Source: G963674685 sp964591275 (GTDB taxonomy: Bacteria > Lernaellota > Lernaellaia > JACKCT01). From it: a DNA stretch of 34,855 nucleotides. The stretch is taken from positions 1 through 34,855 of the forward strand of contig CAZQAE010000054.1 of assembly GCA_964591275.1 (NCBI GenBank), written 5' to 3'. The notes under the pieces were generated by a model, which worked only from the letters and a program-made list of their open reading frames with translations, was not told where the DNA came from and did no database searches. Made by a program: the position numbers and the translations under genes. Below are positions 7,577-16,940 of the stretch, piece by piece. How positions within the stretch are numbered: position 1 is the first letter of the stretch; every line of letters begins with the position of its first letter.

Positions 7577-10500
7577 ATGAGCCGTTTATCTCAAGCGATT
7601 GTTCGCATCTTTCAAAAACTCGTCGCTTTGCTAAAAGCCCTTTTCGGCTCAATCGCCTGGACGCCGCCGGCCTGGGCGCTCGGGGCAAAAGACCGGCTGG
7701 CGCCCGTGGGACGCAGCGCAAGAAAATTTTTTACGAAAAAGCGCGTGAAAGTCGGGCTGGCGATCATCTTCATGGCGTTTGTCTCCTGGTACAGTTACGA
7801 GAGATGGTTCAAGCCCCCGGAACCGGTCAAGCTTTATATTGAGGTCAAAACCCCGGCTCCGACTTCCCTGGATGTTGAGGGCGCGAAACCGAATCCTGTG
7901 GAGCTTCAGTTCAACGGCTCGGCGGCGAAACTGCAGGAAATGGACGCCGATGTAACAAAGGGCGTCTTGATCGATCCGCCCATCCAGGGCCGGTGGTTCT
8001 GGAGCGACGACGCCCGCCTGGTTTTTCAGCCTGAAGGCGACTGGCCCGTCGGGCAAAAATTCAACATCACGATGGATAAGAAACTTTTTCCGAAACACGT
8101 ACGTTTGAAGGACTACGAAGTCGATTTTACCACCGCCGGGTTCGTCATCAAGTTTGACAAATCCGAATTTCACCAGGACCCGAAGGACCCGAAAATCAAG
8201 AAGGTCATTGCCAATCTTCTCTTCAGTCATCCGGTGGACGAAAAAAGCCTGGAAGAGCGAATAGAACTGCGCGTCGCGAACAAGGATAATCCCAAGCGCT
8301 ACAACACTTACAAATTCACCGTTGATTACGACAAAAAACACGCGCATGCCTACATCCACTCCGAACCGATCGGCATTCCTCCGGAAGACATCCAAATGAA
8401 GATAATCATCGACGAAGGCGTTGATTCCGCCCTCGGAGGAAAACCGTCCTTGAAAGCTATTTCGCGAAAAGTCCGCGTTCCGGGAATGTTCAGCTATTTC
8501 CGCATGCGTGGCGTGGAACTGAGTTTTGCCAGAAATGAGGAGTTTGAATCAGAGCAGATTATGGTTTTGCAAACGACCGCCGGCGCCTATGAAGAGGAGA
8601 TTGCGCGAAACTTTAGCGCCTGGCTGCTTCCCAAAGACAAGCCGGCCACCGAGCGTGAAAAAGCCGTGAAAGATTACTACTGGGGCAGCGCCGTGCAAAT
8701 TGGCCCGGAAATTCTTTCCATCAGCGAGCCTATTAAACTCACGCGGATTCCGGCCGAACTTGAAGTCGCCACGCAGCACACCTACAAATACAAAGCGCCC
8801 GTCGGCAGGCATATTTACGTGCGCGTGAATAAGGGAACGAAAGCCTACGGCGGATATTTATTGGCCAAAGAGTTTGATTCCGTTGCGCAGGCGCCGGAGT
8901 TTCCAAAAGAAGTTCGCGTCATGCACGAAGGCTCAATCCTCAGCGTGTCCGGCGACAAAAAGCTCTCCGTTCTGACCGTGGGCGCCGAGGCTTTGCGCAT
9001 TCGGCTTGCGCGCATCGTCCCCACGCAGATCAACCACCTTCTCAGCCAGACCTGGGGCGATTTCCAAAGCCCCCGTTTTCGCAACTACAATTTCAGCGAA
9101 GAAAATATCAGCGAAATATTCACCGACATTCGCAAGCTCGATGATTCCGACCTTTCAAAAACGCAGTACACGGCCATCGATTTTTCAAAATATCTAAAAG
9201 ACGAATCGGGTCTCATGAACAGGGGCCTTTTCCTATTGCGCGTCGAGAGTTGGGACATTGAAGGAAAGTATGCGAACGGTCCGCGCGATCAGCGCTTCGT
9301 TTTGCTGACGGACCTTGGCGTTTTGGCCAAATCCGACGTGGAGGACAATCGCATCGTTTTTGTGCAGTCGATTGCCACCGGAGATCCCATCCCGAACGCC
9401 CTGGTCGAAATTCTCGGCAAAAACGGACTGCCGGTCATCGTGAAAAAGACGGACTTCCAGGGGCGCGTGGATTTTCCGGCTTTGACGGATTTTACGATGG
9501 AGAAAACGCCGGTCGCCTACGTCATACGCAAAGGCGCCGACATCTCCTTTTTGCCCCTCGACAGAAGGGATCGGAGCCTCAACTACTCGCGCTTCGACGT
9601 CGGCGGCGAATCCACCGCCGGGCGCTCTCGCGAGTTGCGGGCCTTTCTTTTTTCCGATCGCGGCATCTATCGCCCGGGCGATACATTTCACGTTGGCGTC
9701 ATCGCCAAAACGCCTGACTGGGTTTTTCCGGCAAAGGATGTTCCGGTGCAGATCATAGTGAACGACGCGCGCGGCCTGGAAATCCACAAGGAGCGAATGT
9801 CGCTGAATGAAACGGGTTTTGTGGAGATCGAGTACACGACCGAGGAAAGCTCGCCCACCGGCTTGTACACCATCGACGCCTATCTTATTGAAGACGACAA
9901 CGAGCGTGGCGATCATCTCGGATCGACTGCGATTCGCGTGGAGGAGTTTCTGCCGGATCGAATGCGGATCAAGGCGAACTTTGAACCTTCGGTCTTAGAC
10001 GGCTGGGTTTCACCGGATCAGCTTTTAGCCCGCGTGGAACTTCACAATCTTTTTGGAACGCCGGCGGCGGATCGGCGCGTGACCGGCGAAATCACCTTAT
10101 ACCCGAGTTACCCGCGTTTTCGGCAGTATCAGGATTATGCTTTCTACGACCCGATGCGCGCCGAGCGCACATATTCGGAAAACCTGCCCGAGCAAATCAC
10201 GGATGAGACGGGCACGGCAATTTTCCCCATCGATCTGAGCAAGTATGACAAGGCGACCTACCAGGTGCTTTTCCACGCCGAGGGCTTCGAGGCCGACGCG
10301 GGGCGCGGCGTCAAGACCGAGTGTTCGATGCTCGTGTCGCCCATGGAAAGTCTCGTGGGATACAAGGCCGACGGCGACCTGCACGCCATAAAAAAAGGCG
10401 GCGTGCGCAATGTGCATTTCATCGCCGTCAACCCAACCCTGGAAAAAGTCGAAGCGGCGGGGCTTAAGGCGGTTTTGGTCGAAAAGCGCTACGTGTCCGT

Positions 10501-13381
10501 TTTGATGCGTCAGGACAACGGCGTCTACAAATACCAGTCCGTTGAAAAGGAAATCACGCGGCGCATCGACGATTTGACGATTCCCGCCGCCGGATATTCC
10601 TTCCGCTTGCCCACAACAGAACCGGGGACTTTTGAACTGTCGATCCGCGACGCCGACGACAAGAAACTCAACGTCGTCAGCTTTTCCGTTATGGGCAAAG
10701 GCAACCTGACGCGCGATCTGGAACGCAACGCGCAGCTCGAAATCAAGCTCGACAAAGAGGACTACACGACGGGCCAGACAATCTTCGTTCACATCAAGGC
10801 CCCGTACACCGGCTCGGGAATCATCACCATCGAGCGTGACAAGGTTTACGCGCACAAATGGTTCAAGGCGGACACTACGAGCACAATCCAGACCATCGAC
10901 ATCCCGGAGGGCATTGAGGCCAACGCCTACGTCAACGTGGCATTCGTCAGGGATTTGGAGTCGAAGGAAATCTTCATGAGTCCCCTAAGCTACGGCGTGG
11001 CGCCTTTTACGGTGGACAAGACCAAAAGGACCCTTGATGTCACTGTCAAGGCTCCGGAACTCGCGCGGCCCGGCGACGATTTTAAAATCGAATATTCCGT
11101 GGACAAGCCGTCCAAGATCGTCGTGTTCGCCGTGGATGAGGGGATTTTGCAGGTCGCGGGTTATAGAACGCCCGATCCCCTAAAGTTCTTCATGCAAAAA
11201 CGCGCCTTGGAGGTGGACACGAGGCAGATACTCGATCTGATCCTGCCCGAGTACAGCGTCATGCGCGAGCTTTCAAAAGCCGGCGGCGATATGGGCGGCG
11301 GCCTGATGGGGAAAAATCTTAATCCCTTCAAGCGCAAGCGCGACAAGCCTGTCGTCTTCTGGTCCGGGATCGTGGATGCGGACAAAAAGACGCGCTCCTT
11401 AAGTTTCAAAATTCCGGATTACTTCAATGGAACGATCCGCGTCATGGCCGTCGCCATTGCACCGCAGGCTATCGGCAATGCCTCGCAAAAATCCATTGTG
11501 CGCGGTCCCTTTGTCATCACGCCGAATGTGCCGCTCTTCGTCGGTCCCGATGATGTTTTCCTTTCCAGCGTCGCCGTCGCCAACAACATTGAGGAGTCGG
11601 GCGAAGCCGACGTGCAGCTCGAACTGGTCGTCAGCGATAACCTGGAGATTCTTGGCGAAGCGAAACAAAGTTTGAAAATCCCAGAAGGCCGCGAAGCCAC
11701 GACGCGCTTTCGCATCAAAGCGGGGCACGGGCTGGGCAACGCGGACATGACATTTATCGCGAGTAGCGCAAATGAAAAAGTCCGCTACGTCATCAGCCTG
11801 AGCATTCGCCCGCCGACCCCGTACATGACAAGCATCGAAAGCGGCGTTTTGGAAAACGACAAGACGGAAATTCCAATATCAAGGCAGATGTTTCCTAACC
11901 ATCGAAAACTCAAAGTGACGGTTTCCCCGCTGCCGCTGGGGCTTTCGCGGGGGCTGATCGATTATCTCGAAAAGTTCCCCCACGGTTGCACCGAACAGAT
12001 TGTCAGTCAGACGGTCCCGGCGCTTGTTTTGCGTGATCATAAAGATTTTGGCTATGACTATGAAACCACGAAGAAAGCTATTGCGCGAACCCTGCGCGTT
12101 CTACAGGCGCGACAAAACAGCGAAGGCGCTTTCGGCTTTTGGGCCGCAAATTCCCACGTCTCGGACTTTCAAACCATCTACGCCACGCAGTTTCTCACCG
12201 AGGCCAAAGAGCGCGGCATTCCAGTCCAGCCCCGAATGCATCTTATGGGTCTGAAATATCTTCGCGTGATCGCGAAAAACAAACTCAAATCCATGAAGGA
12301 CGCTCGGGAGCGCGCTTACGCCCTGTATATCCTCGCCCGAAACGGCGAATTGAGTGCGGGCGAACTGGCGGAATTGCGGGAGTACCTGGCGAAAAAGCAA
12401 AAGGATGCGTGGCGCAGCGATCTGACAGCGGTTTATCTCGCCGGAACATACGAACTGATGCGAGACGAAAAAGAGGCCGACCGAATTATTCGGAAGATCG
12501 AATTTGATGACGACATCCAACCCGACTGGCGCGACTTTTATAGCCGGGAGATTTTCCTCGCGCAGTATCTGATGATTTTGTCCAAACATTTTCCCGAGCG
12601 GCTGGAGCAGTTGAAAGGAGAATTTATTAGGCGCGTTGCCAAGCGGCTTAAACATGGCGGATATAACACCTTGAGCAGCGCCATGACCATTTACGCCCTG
12701 GAAGCCTACACTTCGGCGATTAAGGCCAAGGAATCGGATCAGGGTGTTTTGAAAAAGGTTGTCATTCAGGAAATCGGCAAGGATGGAAAAGCCAAATCTC
12801 TCGGTTTCAAACCCGGTCTTTTTCCGAAGGTCGATTTTTCCGAAGACGCCAGCGCGATAAAAATTTCATCGAAAGCCCAAGCGCCGCTTTTCTACCAGGT
12901 CATTTACGCGGGATTCGACACGCAGCCGCCGACCGAAGTTTTGGCGGACAAAATCGAGTTTTATCGTGATTACCAAAACGCCGCCGGTGAAGCGCTCACC
13001 GAGGTGAAGATGGGCGAGGAAGTGACGGTGAAATTGAAATTGCGCTCCACCGACGGCAAAAAGCACTACAACGTCGCCATTGTTGATCTTTTGCCCGGCG
13101 GCTTCGACGTGGTCTACGCGCGGGGCGGCGCGGAAGGCGGCATGGTCGGGAGGCTGCGCTCCGCGGGATCCACATGGAATCCGGGCTACGCTGATATCCG
13201 CGAGGATCGCGTCGTGCTCTACGGCATTATTGGAGAAAAGGTCGGCGAGTTCGTTTACAAGATCAAAGCTACGACGCGAGGCGAATTTACCGTCCCGCCC
13301 GCCTACGGCGAATCCATGTACGACGCAGGCGTCAGGGCACGCTCTTTGGGCGCGAAAATCAAAGTTGTCGAAAGCGAATAA
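7577..13381 (+). CDS. Bacterial alpha-2-macroglobulin family protein
   Basis: The 1934-residue protein is a thioester-containing bacterial alpha-2-macroglobulin, thought to trap attacking proteases in the periplasm. The thioester motif GCTEQ has Cys at residue 1471 and Gln at 1474, inside the conserved PHGCTEQ. Macroglobulin-type beta-rich domains precede it, including YRPGDTFHVG (about nucleotide 9667), typical of the MG2 region. The helical thioester domain and a C-terminal beta domain follow. Instead of a lipobox, residues ~57-74 (VKVGLAIIFMAFVSWYSY) form a membrane anchor after a basic stretch, giving about 55 cytoplasmic residues. The start ATG 7577 has GGGAG before it; an upstream in-frame TTG at 7544 lacks a site. 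It is somewhat longer than E. coli YfhM. The stop overlaps the pbpC start by one base, so the two are co-translated. Confidence 0.93.
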   Translation: MSRLSQAIVRIFQKLVALLKALFGSIAWTPPAWALGAKDRLAPVGRSARKFFTKKRVKVGLAIIFMAFVSWYSYERWFKPPEPVKLYIEVKTPAPTSLDVEGAKPNPVELQFNGSAAKLQEMDADVTKGVLIDPPIQGRWFWSDDARLVFQPEGDWPVGQKFNITMDKKLFPKHVRLKDYEVDFTTAGFVIKFDKSEFHQDPKDPKIKKVIANLLFSHPVDEKSLEERIELRVANKDNPKRYNTYKFTVDYDKKHAHAYIHSEPIGIPPEDIQMKIIIDEGVDSALGGKPSLKAISRKVRVPGMFSYFRMRGVELSFARNEEFESEQIMVLQTTAGAYEEEIARNFSAWLLPKDKPATEREKAVKDYYWGSAVQIGPEILSISEPIKLTRIPAELEVATQHTYKYKAPVGRHIYVRVNKGTKAYGGYLLAKEFDSVAQAPEFPKEVRVMHEGSILSVSGDKKLSVLTVGAEALRIRLARIVPTQINHLLSQTWGDFQSPRFRNYNFSEENISEIFTDIRKLDDSDLSKTQYTAIDFSKYLKDESGLMNRGLFLLRVESWDIEGKYANGPRDQRFVLLTDLGVLAKSDVEDNRIVFVQSIATGDPIPNALVEILGKNGLPVIVKKTDFQGRVDFPALTDFTMEKTPVAYVIRKGADISFLPLDRRDRSLNYSRFDVGGESTAGRSRELRAFLFSDRGIYRPGDTFHVGVIAKTPDWVFPAKDVPVQIIVNDARGLEIHKERMSLNETGFVEIEYTTEESSPTGLYTIDAYLIEDDNERGDHLGSTAIRVEEFLPDRMRIKANFEPSVLDGWVSPDQLLARVELHNLFGTPAADRRVTGEITLYPSYPRFRQYQDYAFYDPMRAERTYSENLPEQITDETGTAIFPIDLSKYDKATYQVLFHAEGFEADAGRGVKTECSMLVSPMESLVGYKADGDLHAIKKGGVRNVHFIAVNPTLEKVEAAGLKAVLVEKRYVSVLMRQDNGVYKYQSVEKEITRRIDDLTIPAAGYSFRLPTTEPGTFELSIRDADDKKLNVVSFSVMGKGNLTRDLERNAQLEIKLDKEDYTTGQTIFVHIKAPYTGSGIITIERDKVYAHKWFKADTTSTIQTIDIPEGIEANAYVNVAFVRDLESKEIFMSPLSYGVAPFTVDKTKRTLDVTVKAPELARPGDDFKIEYSVDKPSKIVVFAVDEGILQVAGYRTPDPLKFFMQKRALEVDTRQILDLILPEYSVMRELSKAGGDMGGGLMGKNLNPFKRKRDKPVVFWSGIVDADKKTRSLSFKIPDYFNGTIRVMAVAIAPQAIGNASQKSIVRGPFVITPNVPLFVGPDDVFLSSVAVANNIEESGEADVQLELVVSDNLEILGEAKQSLKIPEGREATTRFRIKAGHGLGNADMTFIASSANEKVRYVISLSIRPPTPYMTSIESGVLENDKTEIPISRQMFPNHRKLKVTVSPLPLGLSRGLIDYLEKFPHGCTEQIVSQTVPALVLRDHKDFGYDYETTKKAIARTLRVLQARQNSEGAFGFWAANSHVSDFQTIYATQFLTEAKERGIPVQPRMHLMGLKYLRVIAKNKLKSMKDARERAYALYILARNGELSAGELAELREYLAKKQKDAWRSDLTAVYLAGTYELMRDEKEADRIIRKIEFDDDIQPDWRDFYSREIFLAQYLMILSKHFPERLEQLKGEFIRRVAKRLKHGGYNTLSSAMTIYALEAYTSAIKAKESDQGVLKKVVIQEIGKDGKAKSLGFKPGLFPKVDFSEDASAIKISSKAQAPLFYQVIYAGFDTQPPTEVLADKIEFYRDYQNAAGEALTEVKMGEEVTVKLKLRSTDGKKHYNVAIVDLLPGGFDVVYARGGAEGGMVGRLRSAGSTWNPGYADIREDRVVLYGIIGEKVGEFVYKIKATTRGEFTVPPAYGESMYDAGVRARSLGAKIKVVESE

Positions 13382-15738
13382 TGAAATTCCCCGGCGACAT
13401 ATTTCGATATTTTGCCAAACGGCCCCGACTGCGCGCGGCGCTACTCGTTGCGACAGCCCTAATCATTTGTTGGGCGATGCTCAAACCTCCACTGACGGGC
13501 GGGCGTCCATTCGGTAGTGCGATCTATGACCGCGATGGCCGCCTTCTTCGTCTAAACCTCGCAGCCGACGACCGTTACAGACTGCGCGCGCCACTGGAAA
13601 AGATTTCGCCAAAGCTAATCGAGGCGACGCTTTTGTACGAAGACCGATGGTTCTATCAACATCCGGGCTTCAATCCCGTGGCTTTAGCCAAAGCCGCGAT
13701 GCAAAGCTATTGGGCAAAAGGTCGGCGTCGCGGCGGTTCCACGATCACCATGCAACTGGCGAGGATGGTGCACAACATTGATTCCCGAACGCCCGCCGGC
13801 AAAATCAAACAGATATTCGCCGCCGTGCTTTTTGAATTGCACTATTCCAAAGATGAAATCCTGGAGGCCTATCTCAACATTGCGCCGTATGGCGGAAATA
13901 TCGAAGGCGCCTATGCGGCGAGCCTGATCTACTTCGGCAAGGAGGCTGGAGATTTGAGTTTGGCGGAGGCTTTGGCACTGGCCGTCATGCCGCAGAATCC
14001 CGCCAGTCGGCAGCCGGACTCAGAGGGTCTCGAACCGCCGGATATGTTAAAAGCCAGGCGCCGTCTGGCGCAGCAGTGGCTTGATGAACATCCCGACGCC
14101 GGCGAAAAAGAGTTTTGTCTTTCAAAGCCGCTTCACCTGCGAAGCCGCTCGGAGTTGCCCTTCGAGGCGCCGCATCTCGTGACGGCGCTTGAACATGCGG
14201 ACGACTCGCCCTCCCTCGTGGCGACCACGCTGGATCTGCCCCTGCAAAAGACGATAGAGCGCGTCGTCGCCTCGTATATCGAAAGACGCCGGGCCGTCGG
14301 CGTCAAAAACGCTTCCGTCATGCTTGTCGATCATCGCAATATGGAAGTTTTGAGTCTGGTCGGTTCCGCGGATTTTTTTGATGCCGAAATCCAGGGACAG
14401 GTCAACGGCGCGCGGGCCAGGCGCTCGCCCGGTTCGGCGCTCAAGCCCTTCATCTACGCGCTGGCCATGCAGCAGGGTCTGATTCATCCGCGCTCGATTC
14501 TCAAAGACGCCCCCATGCGCTTCGGCGCTTATAACCCGGAGAATTTCGACAACCAATTTCGCGGCCCGCAGTCGGCCACCGTGGCGCTGATCAACAGCCG
14601 CAACGTCCCCGCCGTCGATCTGACCACGCATCTGCGTGATCCGAATTTTTATGAATTTTGCAAAAAGGTCGGCATATCGGGATTGAAACACGAAGGCTTC
14701 TACGGGCTGGCCATTGTTTTGGGCGGCATCGAAGTGTCCATGGAGGAATTGGTTAAACTCTACGCGATGATGGCAGGCGAGGGGCGGCTTAAAGAACTGC
14801 GTTACCGGAAAAGCGACCCGATCAGCGGTGGTCGGGAAATATTAAAACCCGAAGCCGCTTTCCTAACCTTGCATATGCTGGCGGCCAACACGCGCCCGGG
14901 CCAACGCTTTGAAAGCGATTGGGTGCACAATCCCGTCGTGGCGTCCTGGAAAACCGGCACATCCTACGCCTTCCGCGACGCCTGGGCCGTTGGCGTCATC
15001 GGCCCCTACGTCCTGGCAGTGTGGATCGGCAATTTCGACGGAAGCGGCAACCCCGCTTTCGTCGGTCGTCAGGCCGCAGGCTCTCTCTTTTTTGAAATCA
15101 TCGACGCCGTCCGCGCGGTCAGGCCATTTGAGGCGCGAGCGCCGGAGCCGTCGAAAAATCTCAACCTGGCCAGCGTCAACATCTGCCCGACGTCGGGAAA
15201 GCTTCCCGGACCGCATTGCCGGCATACGGTGACGACCTACTTCATCCCCGGCACGTCGCCCATCGACAAATGCGATATCCACAGGCCTGTTTACGTAGAC
15301 AAGGCCACGGGCTTGCGGACTTGCGACGCCAATCCTAAAGATACGCGCACCGAAGTGTACGAGTTTTGGACTTCCGATCTGGACAAGCTTTTCGCCCAGG
15401 CGGGAATGCCGCGTAAGAAGCCGCCGCCCTATCTGCCGGCCTGCCGTCTCAACGACCGCGCGGTTACGGGCATCGCTCCGCACATCACATCGCCGCAGTC
15501 AGGCGTGGTGTACAGCGTGCGTGCGCATGAGGTGGAAACGCAGACTATTGCCCTGACCGCCACAGCCGACGCCGATGTCAAATGGGTGCACTGGTTCGTG
15601 AACGAGGAGTACCTCGGCAAGGTCGGGCGGGACCGGACCTTTTTCTGGAAACCCAGGCCGGGCAGCTTCACCGTCCGCGCCGTTGACGACAGCGGCCGAG
15701 GCGGAAGCCGCGTCATCCAGGTCGCCGTGGTGGAGTAG
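13381..15738 (+). CDS. pbpC: Penicillin-binding protein 1C
   Basis: This bifunctional peptidoglycan synthase of 785 residues has one N-terminal membrane helix (~19-36). The GT51 glycosyltransferase domain has YEDRWFYQHPGF with catalytic E87, then GGSTITMQLAR. The transpeptidase domain has S352-A-L-K355, S406-R-N408 and K524-T-G526. A C-terminal BiPBP_C-type domain ends the protein, preceded by a Cys-containing stretch (CPTSGKLPGPHC). Class 1C architecture and length match E. coli PbpC (770 aa). The ATG overlaps the A2M stop (TAATG). Genomic pairing of bacterial A2M with pbpC is established and has been read as a guard-and-repair couple: the A2M inhibits proteases while PbpC mends the wall. 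Confidence 0.95.
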   Translation: MKFPGDIFRYFAKRPRLRAALLVATALIICWAMLKPPLTGGRPFGSAIYDRDGRLLRLNLAADDRYRLRAPLEKISPKLIEATLLYEDRWFYQHPGFNPVALAKAAMQSYWAKGRRRGGSTITMQLARMVHNIDSRTPAGKIKQIFAAVLFELHYSKDEILEAYLNIAPYGGNIEGAYAASLIYFGKEAGDLSLAEALALAVMPQNPASRQPDSEGLEPPDMLKARRRLAQQWLDEHPDAGEKEFCLSKPLHLRSRSELPFEAPHLVTALEHADDSPSLVATTLDLPLQKTIERVVASYIERRRAVGVKNASVMLVDHRNMEVLSLVGSADFFDAEIQGQVNGARARRSPGSALKPFIYALAMQQGLIHPRSILKDAPMRFGAYNPENFDNQFRGPQSATVALINSRNVPAVDLTTHLRDPNFYEFCKKVGISGLKHEGFYGLAIVLGGIEVSMEELVKLYAMMAGEGRLKELRYRKSDPISGGREILKPEAAFLTLHMLAANTRPGQRFESDWVHNPVVASWKTGTSYAFRDAWAVGVIGPYVLAVWIGNFDGSGNPAFVGRQAAGSLFFEIIDAVRAVRPFEARAPEPSKNLNLASVNICPTSGKLPGPHCRHTVTTYFIPGTSPIDKCDIHRPVYVDKATGLRTCDANPKDTRTEVYEFWTSDLDKLFAQAGMPRKKPPPYLPACRLNDRAVTGIAPHITSPQSGVVYSVRAHEVETQTIALTATADADVKWVHWFVNEEYLGKVGRDRTFFWKPRPGSFTVRAVDDSGRGGSRVIQVAVVE

Positions 15739-15871
15739 AGGATAGGCCGAGTCTGCGTCATGAAACAGGATTTCATTAAAAACTTTTTTAGAAATTGAAT
15801 TAAAAGTGATTAGGAACATTAACAATAAAGCCAATAAAATATTCAGATAATAGTAGGTTTTCACGTTTTTC

Positions 15872-15917
15872 CGCTTTTCTGGTCACGCTTTTCTGGCGCT
15901 TTTCTACACGCTTTTCT
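15872..15917 (+). repeat. Four short direct repeats CGCTTTTCT
   Basis: Exact 9-bp copies begin at 15872, 15886, 15897 and 15909, with periods of 14, 11 and 12 bases, near one helical turn. Confidence 0.7.
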
Positions 15918-16003
15918 TATGAATGGATTGCTCAGATACGCCGCATCTAGTTCGTCCTCTCACCCGTGATCGTTCTCCCCTAAAAACGAGAGGAACCTTT
16001 CGC

Positions 16004-16043
16004 TTGACAAATCCGTACTAACGGTACACTACTAACTGTACCG
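16004..16043 (+). promoter_or_regulatory. Promoter with operator for the HTH operon
   Basis: TTGACA (16004-16009) is a clear -35. TACACT (16025-16030) is the likely -10, though the 15-base spacer is short. The perfect inverted repeat CGGTACA (16022-16028) / TGTACCG (16037-16043) overlaps the -10, as a repressor site would. CCGT/ACGG at 16013-16024 is a related partial dyad. Confidence 0.6.
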
Positions 16044-16065
16044 AAGTAACACTACGGAGGCCAAA

Positions 16066-16572
16066 ATGGAATCGAGAAAAGTGAACACCGAAGCAAGCCA
16101 ATTGGTTATTACAGCAACCAACAAAGGGATGTCTTATCAAGACATCGCGGATCTTTGCGGGGTGTCCTTGGGCAGTGTCAAACGTTGGGTTGCGACTGGA
16201 AGAGCCAGGGAAGTAGCTATTCGTCCGCTAGTCAAGAAAATCGGCCGGCCGCTTCTTCCCGCCGAAAAAGTTGCCGAGATTCTAATCGAAATCTATTCCA
16301 AACGCGGGAGACGGTTCAGAATCAAAGCGGTGGACCTTGGTCGCCTAGCGGGGCGCGTCCAGCTGAAGAACTCCTTTTTCGATGCGCTCGAAGATGCTCT
16401 TGATGCAAGGAATTACCTCATTGTTCGCGGATATGACAAAGAGGACTATTTCTTTTTTGTCATTCGATTTGGGCAGTTCAAGAAAGGTATCAGCTACACT
16501 CTTCAGAAAAAGGACTTTGAGAAGTACTTCGAAGCGGTTGCGCAGGAAATCGACATAGCCGACGAAGACTGA
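16066..16572 (+). CDS. Helix-turn-helix protein of unknown family
   Basis: The 168-residue protein has an N-terminal homeodomain-like helix-turn-helix at ~21-44 (MSYQDIADLCGVSLGSVKRW), resembling the resolvase/transposase HTH_23 type. The rest is mixed alpha/beta and unrecognised. GGAGG lies just before ATG 16066. The promoter carries an inverted repeat over the -10, so autoregulation is likely but not shown. It is followed by a 76-aa gene with a 36-base gap and its own ribosome site, so the two probably form an operon. Confidence 0.7.
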   Translation: MESRKVNTEASQLVITATNKGMSYQDIADLCGVSLGSVKRWVATGRAREVAIRPLVKKIGRPLLPAEKVAEILIEIYSKRGRRFRIKAVDLGRLAGRVQLKNSFFDALEDALDARNYLIVRGYDKEDYFFFVIRFGQFKKGISYTLQKKDFEKYFEAVAQEIDIADED

Positions 16573-16608
16573 AATAGGAACTGGCCGCAATTGCAAAGGA
16601 GAATTTGC

Positions 16609-16839
16609 ATGACAATCGACATCAATGAGTGGTATGGCGTGACGATAAAGCATGGAGAAAAGATTGGTCCCAGGCGGTTCCAAGCACACGCTACGATTTT
16701 CCGGCGAGACAACTTCGAGTCAATTGAAGAGTTCTTTGTCGAAGGTAGAGCGATGACTTCGGCAGACAGCAATGCTCTCGCTGAAGCCCGTAGGAAAGTA
16801 ACCGATCTTGGTGAACCGAGCAGTTGGAATTCAAAATAG
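16609..16839 (+). CDS. Small hypothetical protein (76 aa)
   Basis: AAAGGAG at 16596-16602 sets the start at ATG 16609; a longer frame from 16591 would include the ribosome site and is rejected. The protein is soluble, with a predicted beta-rich first half (QAHATIFRR) and a charged helix (DSNALAEARRKVTDL). No family was recognised. It is co-directional with the HTH gene, and the pair could be a regulator with an effector or partner. Confidence 0.6.
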   Translation: MTIDINEWYGVTIKHGEKIGPRRFQAHATIFRRDNFESIEEFFVEGRAMTSADSNALAEARRKVTDLGEPSSWNSK

Positions 16840-16866
16840 GCAAACACCCGACTATCCGGTGTCTTG

Positions 16867-16893
16867 GAATATTCGAATATTCGTGACAGTCAC
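16867..16893. promoter_or_regulatory. Two adjacent perfect palindromes
   Basis: GAATATTCGAATATTC (16867-16882) is a perfect 16-bp palindrome. It is followed at once by GTGACAGTCAC (16883-16893). They lie between the convergent 76-aa and 285-aa genes, so they may be regulator sites or part of a bidirectional terminator lacking T-runs. Confidence 0.5.
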
Positions 16894-16940
16894 CATATGA
16901 AAGGGTGAAAGGTACGAATCAAAAACAGCTAATCAGCTAG

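Larger units (their letters stand above)
15739..16065. other. Intergenic region after pbpC
   Basis: AT-rich and without a coding frame. It contains four CGCTTTTCT repeats at 15872-15917 and, at its end, the promoter and operator of the next operon. Confidence 0.6.

Noticed and set aside
7359..7580. 73-codon frame upstream of the A2M gene
   Set aside because: No ribosome site, no recognisable domain, and it overlaps the A2M start.
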